Part shown: piece by piece, positions 1 through 7,609 of the stretch
How the letters are laid out: each line of letters starts with the position of its first letter
Numbering within the stretch: position 1 is the stretch's first letter
Notes under the pieces: generated by a model
Database searches by the model: none
Told to the model about the DNA's origin: nothing
Seen by the model: only the letters and a program-made list of their open reading frames with translations
Program-made: the position numbers and the translations under genes
Assembly: GCF_026107645.2 (NCBI RefSeq)
Contig: NZ_JAPCHV010000008.1
Coordinates: 1-64,000, forward strand
Length of the DNA stretch: 64,000 bases
Direction of reading: 5' to 3'
Source: Flavobacterium sp. MFBS3-15
Lineage (GTDB): Bacteria > Bacteroidota > Bacteroidia > Flavobacteriales > Flavobacteriaceae

Positions 1-141
1 TTGCAGGTCAAGACCGTCAATCACATCGGAGACGGTTCTTACAGGATGGTTCTCTTCTATCAGCTCCTCTAAACTTGGAGGAAGTAGAAAATTTTGCTTG
101 GGATTGTAATCTTTAAAGACTACTTTTGATTTATTATACAC
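1..141 (-). CDS. IS1182-family transposase, N-terminal part
   Basis: The 47 visible codons, read from a GTG at 141-139, encode an N-terminus with FKDYNP, LLPPSLEELI and ENHPVRTV followed by VIDGLDL. This is the hallmark N-terminal (DUF772/InsH-like) domain of IS1182 transposases, which carry out cut-and-paste transposition with a DDE nuclease; the catalytic part is outside the window. An upstream in-frame TTG at 156-154 is a possible alternative start. No frameshift is visible in this part, but whether the whole element is intact cannot be judged. Confidence 0.75.
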   Translation of the reverse strand, partial: MYNKSKVVFKDYNPKQNFLLPPSLEELIEENHPVRTVSDVIDGLDLQ

Positions 142-170
142 ACCGCAAGTTAACAAACTTGCAGAATATA

Positions 171-200
171 GGGAGCCCTCGGGCTCCCTTATTTGTTTAA
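171..200 (+). terminator. Hairpin inside the insertion sequence end
   Basis: A perfect 8-bp stem GGGAGCCC (171-178) / GGGCTCCC (181-188) with a 2-base loop, followed on the plus strand by a T-rich run. It lies between the terminal repeat and the transposase start. It could stop transcription leaving the element rightwards, or, being symmetric, fold in the leader of the transposase mRNA. Many insertion sequences carry such a guard against read-in transcription. Confidence 0.5.
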
Positions 201-493
201 AAAATTAGAGCTGCCTCACTTTTGAGACAGCCCCTACGGATATAATGAAGATTTTCGGCTAAGAGCCGCGACTATATGAGGGAACAATTCTGATGAATGA
301 AGCGATGTTTCACCTATGTGCGGATATGCTTTTCCTGATTTTCAAAACTATGGATACTATGTATCTATGTGGTTGAATAGATTTTAAGCGGCTATTAAAG
401 GCGATTCAATCCATGTTTTTAGTTTCAGGACGCGCCCATGCTAAAAATATTACAAATTACATCCTTATAATTTAACAGCTACCTGCGAATTAG

Positions 494-501
494 TATATTT
501 G
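494..501 (+). promoter_or_regulatory. -7 box of hpt promoter
   Basis: TATATTTG fits the Bacteroidetes -7 consensus TAnnTTTG and lies 28 bases before the GTG start of hpt. No clear TTG is found at the -33 distance. The rest of the gap between the insertion sequence and hpt (235-493) holds no gene or obvious structure. Confidence 0.5.
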
Positions 502-529
502 CAAATTATCCCAAATCATCAAATTAAGA

Positions 530-1060
530 GTGATACAGCTTCACGATAAACATTTTGTGCCTTTTATTACCGCCGGAGACATCGACGCTGTAATAAAACG
601 CATGGCAGCGCAGGTGGAAGCCGACCTGAAAGATGAAACCCCCGTATTTATTGGCGTGCTCAACGGCGCGTTCATGGTAGTGTCCGATTTTGTAAAACAC
701 TACAAGGGCAACTGCGAGGTAAGCTTCGTAAAGATGGCTTCGTATGAAGGCACCAAAACCACTGGCGACATAAAGCAGCTCATCGGCCTTGGCCAGAACC
801 TGGAAGGCCGTACGGTGGTCATCATCGAAGACATTGTAGATACCGGCAACACCATTGTAGAACTCAAAAAAATGTTTGAAAGCCAAAACGTGAAGCAGCT
901 GAAGATTGCAACGCTGTTCTTTAAGCCGGAGGCCTATACCAAGGACATCGCATTGGATTACATCGGCTTCGAGATACCCAACAAGTTCATCGTGGGCTAT
1001 GGCCTCGATTACGACGGGCTGGGCCGCAACTTACCTGAAATATATCAACTACAATCATAA
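530..1060 (+). CDS. hpt: Hypoxanthine phosphoribosyltransferase
   Basis: A purine salvage enzyme of the cytoplasm that joins hypoxanthine (and often guanine) to PRPP to give IMP or GMP. The 176-residue protein has the usual length of bacterial Hpt. The type I phosphoribosyltransferase PRPP loop EDIVDTGNTI is at residues 100-109, and the C-terminal GYGLDYDGLGRNLP segment typical of this family follows at about 156-169. Translation starts at a GTG; no ATG is available without losing the conserved N-terminus. It lies 18 bp before adk, so both are probably on one mRNA. hpt and adk are linked, and sometimes fused, in Flavobacteriaceae. Confidence 0.93.
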   Translation: MIQLHDKHFVPFITAGDIDAVIKRMAAQVEADLKDETPVFIGVLNGAFMVVSDFVKHYKGNCEVSFVKMASYEGTKTTGDIKQLIGLGQNLEGRTVVIIEDIVDTGNTIVELKKMFESQNVKQLKIATLFFKPEAYTKDIALDYIGFEIPNKFIVGYGLDYDGLGRNLPEIYQLQS

Positions 1061-1078
1061 CACAACCTTTACAACAAA

Positions 1079-1654
1079 ATGATCAATATCGTACTTTTCG
1101 GAAAGCCGGGAGCAGGCAAGGGGACACAGGCAGAGTTTTTAAAAACAAAATACAACCTGACCCACATTTCGACAGGGGATGTTTTCCGCTATAACCTTAA
1201 GAACAATACGCCGCTGGGCGAAGAGGCCCGTGGCTACATGGACCGGGGTGAGCTCGTTCCGGATGCGCTTACCATAAAGATGCTGCAGGACGAAGTGGAG
1301 AAAAATCCCGATACGGCAGGTTTCCTTTTTGACGGTTTTCCGCGTACCATTGCCCAGGCCGAAGCGCTGGATGCCTTCCTGGTTTCGAAAGGCTGGCAGG
1401 TAGATGCTACCGTAGGGCTTGAGGCCGACGACGAGATACTGGTGCAGCGCCTGCTGGAAAGGGGCAAGACCAGCGGACGTGCCGACGACCAGGACGAAAA
1501 CCTGATTCGCAACCGCTACCAGGAGTACAACGAAAAAACCGCCCCGCTGATGGAATATTACAACAAACAGGGTAAATTCCACGCGGTTGACGGCATTGGC
1601 GAAATAGCCGAAATAACAAATCGATTAAGTTCGGTAATCGATACGCTTAACTAA
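1079..1654 (+). CDS. adk: Adenylate kinase
   Basis: Interconverts AMP, ATP and ADP and so balances the adenylate pool. The P-loop GKPGAGKGT is at residues 8-16, the AMP-side motif DGFPRT at 85-90, and the arginine-rich region around RGKTSGRADDQDE (about 127-140) replaces the large zinc or disulfide LID: this is the short-LID form of 191 residues usual in Bacteroidetes. Its ATG is 18 bp after hpt and it is followed after 11 bp by a membrane protein gene, so the whole hpt-obg stretch may be cotranscribed. Confidence 0.96.
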   Translation: MINIVLFGKPGAGKGTQAEFLKTKYNLTHISTGDVFRYNLKNNTPLGEEARGYMDRGELVPDALTIKMLQDEVEKNPDTAGFLFDGFPRTIAQAEALDAFLVSKGWQVDATVGLEADDEILVQRLLERGKTSGRADDQDENLIRNRYQEYNEKTAPLMEYYNKQGKFHAVDGIGEIAEITNRLSSVIDTLN

Positions 1655-1665
1655 AAATCCCACCA

Positions 1666-2943
1666 TTGGAGATAGCCATAATATTATTGCTTATTGTCCT
1701 TAACGGGGTCTTCTCCATGTCGGAGATCGCCCTTATATCGGCCCGTAAGAACCGCCTCGAAATGGCTGCCAAAAAAGGCAATGCCAGTGCACAGGCGGCG
1801 CTCGACCTGGCCAACTCGCCCAATAAGTTCCTTAGCACGGTACAGATAGGCATCACGCTCATCGGTATCCTAACCGGTATCTATTCCGGCGATAAGGTAA
1901 CGGACGATGTGGAGGCTTTTGTGCTGCAGTTTGATGCGCTCAGGCCGTATGCCGAGAACATTTCGGTAGGTATTGTGGTAGTGATACTGACATTCTTCTC
2001 GCTGGTACTGGGCGAGCTTTTGCCGAAAAGGATAGGGCTGAACTACCCTGAAGGCATTGCAAAAGCTATGGCCCTCCCGATGAAATACATTTCGATCGTC
2101 ACGGCGCCATTCATCTGGTTATTGACAACCACTACCGATTTCCTGCTGAAGGTGTTCAGCATCCGCCCGACGGCTGACGGAAAAGTGACCGAGGAAGAGA
2201 TAAAGGCCATCATTAAGGAAGGTACCGAAGGCGGCGAGGTGCAGGAGATAGAGCACGACATCATGGAACGCGTCTTCCATATTGGCGACAGGAAGGTCAA
2301 CTCGCTGATGACCCACAGGAAATCTGTGGCCTACCTGTCTACCGAATCCGATAAGGCCGGTATCAGGGAAATAATGCTTGAAGAGCTGCATTCGGTATAT
2401 CCCGTTTGCGAAGGGTCGAGCCTGGACGATGTGATAGGCGTGGTGCTGCTGAAGGATATTTTTGCCAATTATGACAAGCCCGATTTCAGGCTGAAGGAGA
2501 TTGTAAGGGAACCGGTGTACCTGATTGAGCATACCTCTGCCTACAAGGCGTTGGAGAGCTTTAAGAAAACCAAGGTGCACTATGCGCTGGTAACCGATGA
2601 ATATGGTATTTTCCAGGGTATCATCACCCTGAACGACATATTGGAAGCCCTTGTGGGCGATGCCGCCGATTTTTATGAGGATGAATTCAGCCTTGTAGCC
2701 AATGAGGACGGTACCTGGACGGTAGACGGGCTGTACCCGCTGCACGACTTCCTGACCTATTTTGACCTGGACGACCTGATCAGCGATTATGAGGTGACTA
2801 CGGTAAACGGCCTCATCATGACCGAGCTGTCATACATACCCAAGGAGGGCGAAAAGCTGGCCTGGCATTTATACGAGCTGGAAGTGCTCTCGATGGACGG
2901 CGTGAAGATTGATAAGGTGAGGGTTAGATCGCTCAAAGAATAG
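1666..2943 (+). CDS. CNNM/CorC-type hemolysin-family membrane protein with CBS pair
   Basis: A 425-residue membrane protein. The N-terminal DUF21/CNNM transmembrane domain (about 1-190) has several hydrophobic helices and the conserved NKFLSTVQIGITLIGIL stretch; a CBS-domain pair follows (about 205-335) with EYGIFQGIITLNDILEALVG, and a C-terminal CorC_HlyC domain (about 345-425). Family members are linked to magnesium or divalent cation export or to resistance to stress, and the old name hemolysin is not a proven function. The start is a TTG, and no ATG gives a complete first helix. It sits between adk and obg, an insertion into an otherwise common gene order. Confidence 0.88.
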   Translation: MEIAIILLLIVLNGVFSMSEIALISARKNRLEMAAKKGNASAQAALDLANSPNKFLSTVQIGITLIGILTGIYSGDKVTDDVEAFVLQFDALRPYAENISVGIVVVILTFFSLVLGELLPKRIGLNYPEGIAKAMALPMKYISIVTAPFIWLLTTTTDFLLKVFSIRPTADGKVTEEEIKAIIKEGTEGGEVQEIEHDIMERVFHIGDRKVNSLMTHRKSVAYLSTESDKAGIREIMLEELHSVYPVCEGSSLDDVIGVVLLKDIFANYDKPDFRLKEIVREPVYLIEHTSAYKALESFKKTKVHYALVTDEYGIFQGIITLNDILEALVGDAADFYEDEFSLVANEDGTWTVDGLYPLHDFLTYFDLDDLISDYEVTTVNGLIMTELSYIPKEGEKLAWHLYELEVLSMDGVKIDKVRVRSLKE

Positions 2944-3068
2944 TTCAGAGTTCCGGGTTCAGAGTTCAGAGTCGGCTCATCGCAACGCTGTAAATAATAA
3001 ACGGTTTAGAGCAGTTAAAGGGTGCTGATTGGCAACTTTAAACTTTAGACTTTAAACTTTAAACTAAA
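2944..3068. repeat. Short tandem repeats between the CBS protein and obg
   Basis: Two groups of short direct repeats: three copies of TTCAGAG at 2944-2950, 2958-2964 and 2965-2971, and an array of ACTTTAAA-like units at about 3034-3065 directly before the obg start. They look like simple-sequence filler seen in flavobacterial spacers. No promoter consensus is evident. Confidence 0.5.
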
Positions 3069-3071
3069 AAA

Positions 3072-4073
3072 ATGACAGAAGGAAATTTTGTAGATTATGT
3101 AAAGATATATGTGTCCTCCGGAAAAGGGGGTAAGGGATCTACACACCTGCACAGGGAGAAATTCATTGAAAAAGGAGGCCCGGACGGTGGCGACGGCGGC
3201 CGTGGCGGCCACGTGTACCTGATTGGCAACAAAAGCCTGTGGACGCTGTTCCACCTGAAGTTTGCGCGCCACATCAAGGCGACACACGGCGGCGATGGCG
3301 GAAGCGCACGAAGCACCGGTGCCGACGGCGAGGACAAATACATAGAAGTGCCGCTGGGTACCGTGGTGAAAGACCAGGAGACCGGGGAGGTGCTGTTTGA
3401 AATAACCGAAGACGGCGAAAAGCAGATATTGGTAAAAGGAGGCAAGGGCGGACTGGGCAACTGGCACTTCCGCAGCTCGACCAACCAGACGCCAAGGTAC
3501 TCGCAGCCGGGCATGCCCGCCGAAGAAAAAGACGTGCTGCTGGAGCTCAAAGTACTGGCCGATGTGGGCCTTGTGGGCTTCCCGAATGCGGGCAAGTCGA
3601 CCCTGCTTTCGGTACTGACTTCAGCGAAGCCCAAGATTGCCGATTACCCGTTCACGACCCTGAAGCCCAATCTGGGCATTGTTGCCTACAGGGATTACCA
3701 GTCGTTCGTAATGGCCGACATACCGGGAATCATAGAGGGTGCGGCGGAAGGCAAGGGCCTTGGGCATTACTTCCTGCGCCATATTGAGAGGAACTCAACC
3801 CTGCTGTTCCTTATCCCGGCCGATGCCGATGATATTAAGGAGCAATACGAGATACTGCTGGACGAACTGCGCCGCTACAACCCCGAAATGCTCGACAAGG
3901 ACAGGCTGGTAGTCATCTCCAAATCCGACATGCTTGATGATGAATTAAAAGCCGAAATGAAAGCGGTTTTGGATAAAGAGTTTAAGGGCATACCGTATAT
4001 GTTTATCTCCTCAGTAGCCCAACAGGGGCTCACAGAACTGAAAGACAAGTTGTGGCAGATGCTCAACAGTTAA
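3072..4073 (+). CDS. obg: GTPase Obg/CgtA
   Basis: A ribosome-associated GTPase needed for assembly of the 50S subunit and for stress signalling. The 333-residue protein has the glycine-rich Obg fold (about 1-158; [17 protein letters not shown] and KGGLGN) and a GTPase domain with P-loop GFPNAGKST at 169-177 and G3 DIPG at 216-219. The G4 motif is SKSD (283-286) instead of the textbook NKxD. There is no C-terminal OCT domain, which is normal for Bacteroidetes. A strong terminator follows 8 bp after the stop, so obg ends the hpt-adk-CBS-obg group. Confidence 0.97.
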   Translation: MTEGNFVDYVKIYVSSGKGGKGSTHLHREKFIEKGGPDGGDGGRGGHVYLIGNKSLWTLFHLKFARHIKATHGGDGGSARSTGADGEDKYIEVPLGTVVKDQETGEVLFEITEDGEKQILVKGGKGGLGNWHFRSSTNQTPRYSQPGMPAEEKDVLLELKVLADVGLVGFPNAGKSTLLSVLTSAKPKIADYPFTTLKPNLGIVAYRDYQSFVMADIPGIIEGAAEGKGLGHYFLRHIERNSTLLFLIPADADDIKEQYEILLDELRRYNPEMLDKDRLVVISKSDMLDDELKAEMKAVLDKEFKGIPYMFISSVAQQGLTELKDKLWQMLNS

Positions 4074-4080
4074 GATAGTA

Positions 4081-4104
4081 AAGCGCCGGAAGGCGCTTTT
4101 TTTG
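4081..4104 (+). terminator. Intrinsic terminator of obg
   Basis: Stem AAGCGCC (4081-4087) / GGCGCTT (4092-4098) with a GGAA tetraloop, followed by a run of T. It is 8 bp beyond the obg stop. Confidence 0.9.
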
Positions 4105-4114
4105 TTTAGATAAG

Positions 4115-4197
4115 GTCATTGCGAGGCACGAAGCAATCTTTCATAGTAGCGGATTGCAGTAAAGATTGCCGCGCTCCGTTTCTCCGCTCGCAATGAC
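4115..4197. repeat. REP-like nested inverted repeat
   Basis: The outer arms GTCATTGCGAG (4115-4125) and CTCGCAATGAC (4187-4197) are perfect inverted copies, and a second pair, GCAATCTT (4133-4140) and AAGATTGC (4162-4169), is nested inside. The element is 83 bp long. Elements starting GTCATTGCGAGG are dispersed in many genomes, so this is probably a REP or MITE copy mobilised in trans. It lies in the convergent gap after obg. Confidence 0.75.
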
Positions 4198-4254
4198 GGT
4201 ATGCGAAAAAATCCGTGGCAATCCGCTCAATCGGTGTCATCCGCGTTACAAAAT
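4198..4254. repeat. Possible second dispersed repeat
   Basis: Directly after the inverted repeat comes a stretch made of ATCCG-type words (AATCCGTGGCAATCCG, then GTCATCCGCG). Similar runs occur as intergenic filler in Bacteroidetes genomes as far as I recall. From this window alone its repeat status cannot be shown. Confidence 0.25.
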
Positions 4255-5997
4255 TTATCCTTTCAAAATCTTCCTCACCACTTTCCCAAACCGTCCCTCA
4301 AACGTCACGAACAAGGTTCCGCTCCAATGGTCGGCCAGCTGTAATGTGATGGTCCCGTTGCCGTCGGCAATGGTATTGCTGTACAGCTGCTGGCCTAAAA
4401 TATTGGTGATCTTAACGCTCATTGGCCCACCGACCTGGTTGAGGTCAAAGCTCACCGAACCCTGCGCCGGGTTGGGGTAGGCCGCAGAAATTCCCTTTAC
4501 CGCCCATTCTTCCGTGGACAGCACTTCTACATTTATCGTCCAGAAACCTGCCGGGGCTACCAGCGGGCGTGCAAGGCTCTTGCCGGAGTTGGCCTGGGCA
4601 GCGATGTAATATTCCACATCGGTGCCGTCATTGCCGGTAGGTATGTTGGCCGACCAGTTGTCGCCTTCGACCAAAGCCATGGTAGCTTCGTTCCATTCGG
4701 CTGTCCCTTCATTCCTCCAGAATACTTTGGCGGATGCTATGCCCGACTCGTGCTTTATCATCGCATGGATAGCAACGGAGGTGTTGGTGGCTGCTTCCTT
4801 TATTGGCTGGTGTACTATGAGCAGCGGTTCGTGTACCCCGATGGTATGAGTGATGCAGTGTATCGCACCCGATGAGGCGATCAGTGCTTCATCGGCATTA
4901 TCCACATCGATGCCTACAATGGTATAACCGGGCATGAGTTCCTGGTATCTGGCAATGGCGGCGCCATCGGTCTGCGGGCGGTAGAGCGGTATCAGCACCG
5001 TTTTGTTGACTATGGTCGCGTTGCTGTAGGTGCGGTAATAGCCGTTGGTATCGGGGAAAGCGCCCGAAGTGCTTGGCGGCGCGTCGATCCATTCTACTTT
5101 GTAGGGCGTGCCGAAATGCGACACGTGGTTGGCAAGCACGTACTCAATGTTGGCCTCTATCTGCGGGCCGTCGGCAACACCGGGAGGGTAGCGGCTCACG
5201 AGCAGGGTTTCCTCATCCAGCAGTTTCATGTGCATGTCAATGTGGTGGATGCCGTCGTAGGGCAAAGTTGGCATCTTGATATAATTGGTAATGCCCATGT
5301 AGCTCGCCATGATGCCGTCTATTTGTTCCTCATTCTTTACCGAAACGCCATAGGGATTACCCTCGTCGTTCTCTTCGATTATCAGCTCGGAGGCAAAGGC
5401 ATTGCCCAACCCGTCGCTCATCCAGTTGCCGCCGGTATTCACAAGGTCGTTCAGGCCGGAGTCGGTAACATATATGGGTATGCCGGTCAGTGCGGCATGC
5501 GCCGAAGGCATCACATTGTCATTGGGGCGCGGGCGGTTGTAGATCCAGTCGACCAGGGCGCGTTCGCCCACATCATTCATATATACGGTGTTGCCGCTGT
5601 AATCGCGTGTCCAGATGCTGTCCCACGGCGCATTCATGAAGATCACGTTGGTCAGGTCGACTCCATTGGTAGTAAGGTAGGCCGATACCGAAGCCTCATC
5701 TTCGGTGGTGATGATGACCTTGCATTCGGCTACGGCTGCCTGCACGATCTGGCGCAGTATGTTGGGGTACCACGGATCCCAGGTTACCACTAGGTATTCC
5801 ACTTCCTCCCATTCGGCAGCAGTGCGCACAGCCGATGGCGGCGGCGGGGTCATCATGGCATTGCGGAAGGCAAAGCCTGATACCACGTTGCGCTCTGCGG
5901 ATGTAAAGCCTTTTGGTAATGGCAGTTCCTGGGCCGATATGTTAAATGTTATGCAGGCAAATATGCATAAAAAACATTTGGAGTATAATTGTCCCAT
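4255..5997 (-). CDS. Secreted agmatine/peptidylarginine deiminase-like protein with T9SS sorting domain
   Basis: A 580-residue exported protein. After a signal peptide (about 1-22, ending NISAQ) comes a PAD_porph-type amidinotransferase-fold domain (about 40-395) with the family motifs WTRDYSG (129-135), GGNW (189-192), HIDMH (252-256) and the catalytic cysteine C381 in SGAIHCITHT. These enzymes hydrolyse guanidino groups of agmatine or peptidyl-arginine. An Ig-like segment and a type A T9SS C-terminal domain (about 505-580, with YPNPAQG and a final VVRKILKG) follow, so the enzyme should be secreted or anchored at the cell surface. A -7-like box TATATTCG on the minus strand (6020-6013) is close upstream. 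Whether free agmatine or protein arginine is the substrate is open. Confidence 0.87.
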   Translation of the reverse strand: MGQLYSKCFLCIFACITFNISAQELPLPKGFTSAERNVVSGFAFRNAMMTPPPPSAVRTAAEWEEVEYLVVTWDPWYPNILRQIVQAAVAECKVIITTEDEASVSAYLTTNGVDLTNVIFMNAPWDSIWTRDYSGNTVYMNDVGERALVDWIYNRPRPNDNVMPSAHAALTGIPIYVTDSGLNDLVNTGGNWMSDGLGNAFASELIIEENDEGNPYGVSVKNEEQIDGIMASYMGITNYIKMPTLPYDGIHHIDMHMKLLDEETLLVSRYPPGVADGPQIEANIEYVLANHVSHFGTPYKVEWIDAPPSTSGAFPDTNGYYRTYSNATIVNKTVLIPLYRPQTDGAAIARYQELMPGYTIVGIDVDNADEALIASSGAIHCITHTIGVHEPLLIVHQPIKEAATNTSVAIHAMIKHESGIASAKVFWRNEGTAEWNEATMALVEGDNWSANIPTGNDGTDVEYYIAAQANSGKSLARPLVAPAGFWTINVEVLSTEEWAVKGISAAYPNPAQGSVSFDLNQVGGPMSVKITNILGQQLYSNTIADGNGTITLQLADHWSGTLFVTFEGRFGKVVRKILKG

Positions 5998-6050
5998 AAA
6001 TTGATTTTGAGACGAATATACTCCATTTTATTATTGGTTGTATACTGCGC

Positions 6051-6494
6051 TTATTTCTGTGCAGGAATCCTTAGTACCTGGCCGGGATAAATTTTATCGG
6101 GGTCGGAAAGCATGGGCTTGTTGGCTTCAAAAATAATATTATATTTCTGCACATCCCCATAATATTTCCCTGCAATCTTAGACAATGAATCACCGGAAAC
6201 AACAGTATAGTATTGCGACTCAGGTTCGGGAACGGCCACACGCATTTTGTTGTCTACAGATTCAACACCCTTAATATTCCCTACGGCGAGGTTGATTTTT
6301 TCTGCATCCGACTGTTTGTCTACGTCACCTTCCAGGATTACCTTCCCGCCGGTAGCAGTGATTTTAATATTTTTATACGTTAACCCAAGCTTTTTGATGA
6401 AAGCAAGCAGCTCATCTGCTTTCATGTGCTCATTTTGTGCTGCCGCGCCAAATACCTGCTGCCCGGCATCATTTTTAAAGGATAATGTTCCCAT
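6051..6494 (-). CDS. BON and LysM domain protein (Kbp/YgaU-like)
   Basis: A 147-residue protein with a BON domain (about 25-88; ITATGGKVILEGDV) followed by a LysM domain (about 96-145; YTVVSGDSLSKIAGKYYGD and DKIYPGQVLRIP). The architecture and length match E. coli Kbp (YgaU), a potassium-binding protein. No signal peptide is present, which also fits Kbp. The potassium role is inferred from similarity only. It is a single gene, read leftwards, with a 413-bp noncoding stretch upstream. Confidence 0.85.
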   Translation of the reverse strand: MGTLSFKNDAGQQVFGAAAQNEHMKADELLAFIKKLGLTYKNIKITATGGKVILEGDVDKQSDAEKINLAVGNIKGVESVDNKMRVAVPEPESQYYTVVSGDSLSKIAGKYYGDVQKYNIIFEANKPMLSDPDKIYPGQVLRIPAQK

Positions 6495-6620
6495 AGTTTT
6501 AGTTTCTGATTATGCTTAAAATTACTAAAGCTATGTAGTATATAAAAGCCAAATGCCTTAATTTAGGAAAGGTTTGTGCGTTATTGCAAAAGGATTCTTA
6601 ATTAAACGGAACCGATCCGT

Positions 6621-6731
6621 GCTCCGCAAAGTCTCCCGACTTTGTGGAAGCGTTGGCATATCTCTGATATGCAGGTTCAAGGTCAAAGACCTTATGTCAC
6701 TTCCGCAAAGTCGGTAGACTTTGCGGAAGTG
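6621..6731. repeat. Array of four consecutive hairpins
   Basis: The 413-bp gap 6495-6907 has no gene but contains four adjacent stem-loops: CCGCAAAGTC (6624-6633)/GACTTTGTGG (6638-6647) with one mismatch; GCATATC (6656-6662)/GATATGC (6666-6672); AAGGTC (6679-6684)/GACCTT (6688-6693); and a perfect 15-bp stem, CACTTCCGCAAAGTC (6698-6712)/GACTTTGCGGAAGTG (6717-6731). The first and last share the CCGCAAAGTC core. A further pair, ATTAATTCCC (6739-6748)/GGGAATTAAT (6832-6841), lies to the right. It is either a composite dispersed repeat or a structured RNA. No promoter is obvious. Confidence 0.75.
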
Positions 6732-6907
6732 AACCGAAATTAATTCCCCAGCGTGAAAAGCCAATCATGCGGGTTACCATCCTGCCGAAATTTAATCCCT
6801 CCGGGATAAACAGGCGATTTATTTCCCGTTAGGGAATTAATTTGTTATGATGTGTCACACAATAGTCCTGAAGGGGCTGGGGGTGAGGTCTGTAAAGTTT
6901 TAAAAAA

Positions 6908-7609
6908 TCACACCTCCCCAATCCTCTTAAAAAATGCCTCTTTGTAAGTGCTTCCCAAGGGCAGTTCTTTTTCTTTTATGAAAACGGAAAAACTGTCGGT
7001 GGTGTCGATGTGCTTTATGGCGACGGCGTAGGAACGGTGTATCTGGATGAACCCGTTGCCCGGCAGCAGGTCGAGGATGTTCTTCAGGGAGCTATGGGTA
7101 ATGATGGCGCCATTTGTGGTATAGATGCTCACGTAATTCTGCAAGGCTTCAACGTAGAGGATATCATCCAGGAATATTTTGGCGAACTTGTTCTTCCCAT
7201 CGGTTTTGATGAAGATGTATTCGTTTGTCGGGGTATATTGTGCCTGGACCGTTTTGCTGCCATCGGTAAGTTTTGAAACGGCCTTGTAGAACCGCTCAAA
7301 GGCAATGGGCTTCAGGAGGTAGTCGGTGGCGTTGAGGTCGAAGCCTTCCAGGGCAAAATCAGGATAGGCCGTCGTAAAAATCACTTTCACATTGTCGCCA
7401 ATGATCTTTGATAACTGCAACCCTGTGAGCTGCGGCATCTGGATGTCAAGGAAGATAACATCAACAGTATTCGCGTTAAGGAATTCCAACGCCTTTAGCG
7501 AATCGCTGAAAACGGCCAGCTTTTCCAATGAGGGGATGCGCTCCACATACTTTTCCAGCAGGCGGATGGCAGGCGGTTCGTCGTCGACTATGAGGCAGGT
7601 GAGTTTCAT
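6908..7609 (-). CDS. LytTR-family response regulator
   Basis: A 233-residue DNA-binding response regulator. The receiver domain (1-120) has the acidic pair D9-D10, the phosphoacceptor D55 in VIFLDIQMP, T79 in FTTAY and K98 in LLKP. The LytTR DNA-binding domain (about 140-230) contains the typical YVEALQNYVSIYT and IQIHRSYAV segments. Its start overlaps the end of the histidine kinase gene by 4 bp (ATGA), so the two are translationally coupled and form one two-component system. The regulated genes are unknown. Confidence 0.93.
   Translation of the reverse strand: MKLTCLIVDDEPPAIRLLEKYVERIPSLEKLAVFSDSLKALEFLNANTVDVIFLDIQMPQLTGLQLSKIIGDNVKVIFTTAYPDFALEGFDLNATDYLLKPIAFERFYKAVSKLTDGSKTVQAQYTPTNEYIFIKTDGKNKFAKIFLDDILYVEALQNYVSIYTTNGAIITHSSLKNILDLLPGNGFIQIHRSYAVAIKHIDTTDSFSVFIKEKELPLGSTYKEAFFKRIGEV

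Larger units (their letters stand above)
1..234 (-). mobile_element. IS1182-family insertion sequence, one end only
   Basis: The left edge of the window cuts an insertion sequence. Two things show it: the start of a transposase reading leftwards (see next entry) and a terminal repeat at 210-234 that, read on the minus strand, begins GGGGCTGTCTCAAAAG, the usual style of IS1182/IS5-like ends. The other end and the target duplication lie outside the window, so the border at 234 is inferred from the repeat alone. Confidence 0.7.

Noticed and set aside
5116..5793. Plus-strand frame of 225 codons inside the deiminase gene
   Set aside because: It is a shadow of the T9SS deiminase, whose motifs cover the whole minus-strand frame.
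6558..6764. A 68-codon minus-strand frame across the hairpin array
   Set aside because: Low-complexity product, no conserved features, and it runs through perfect palindromes.
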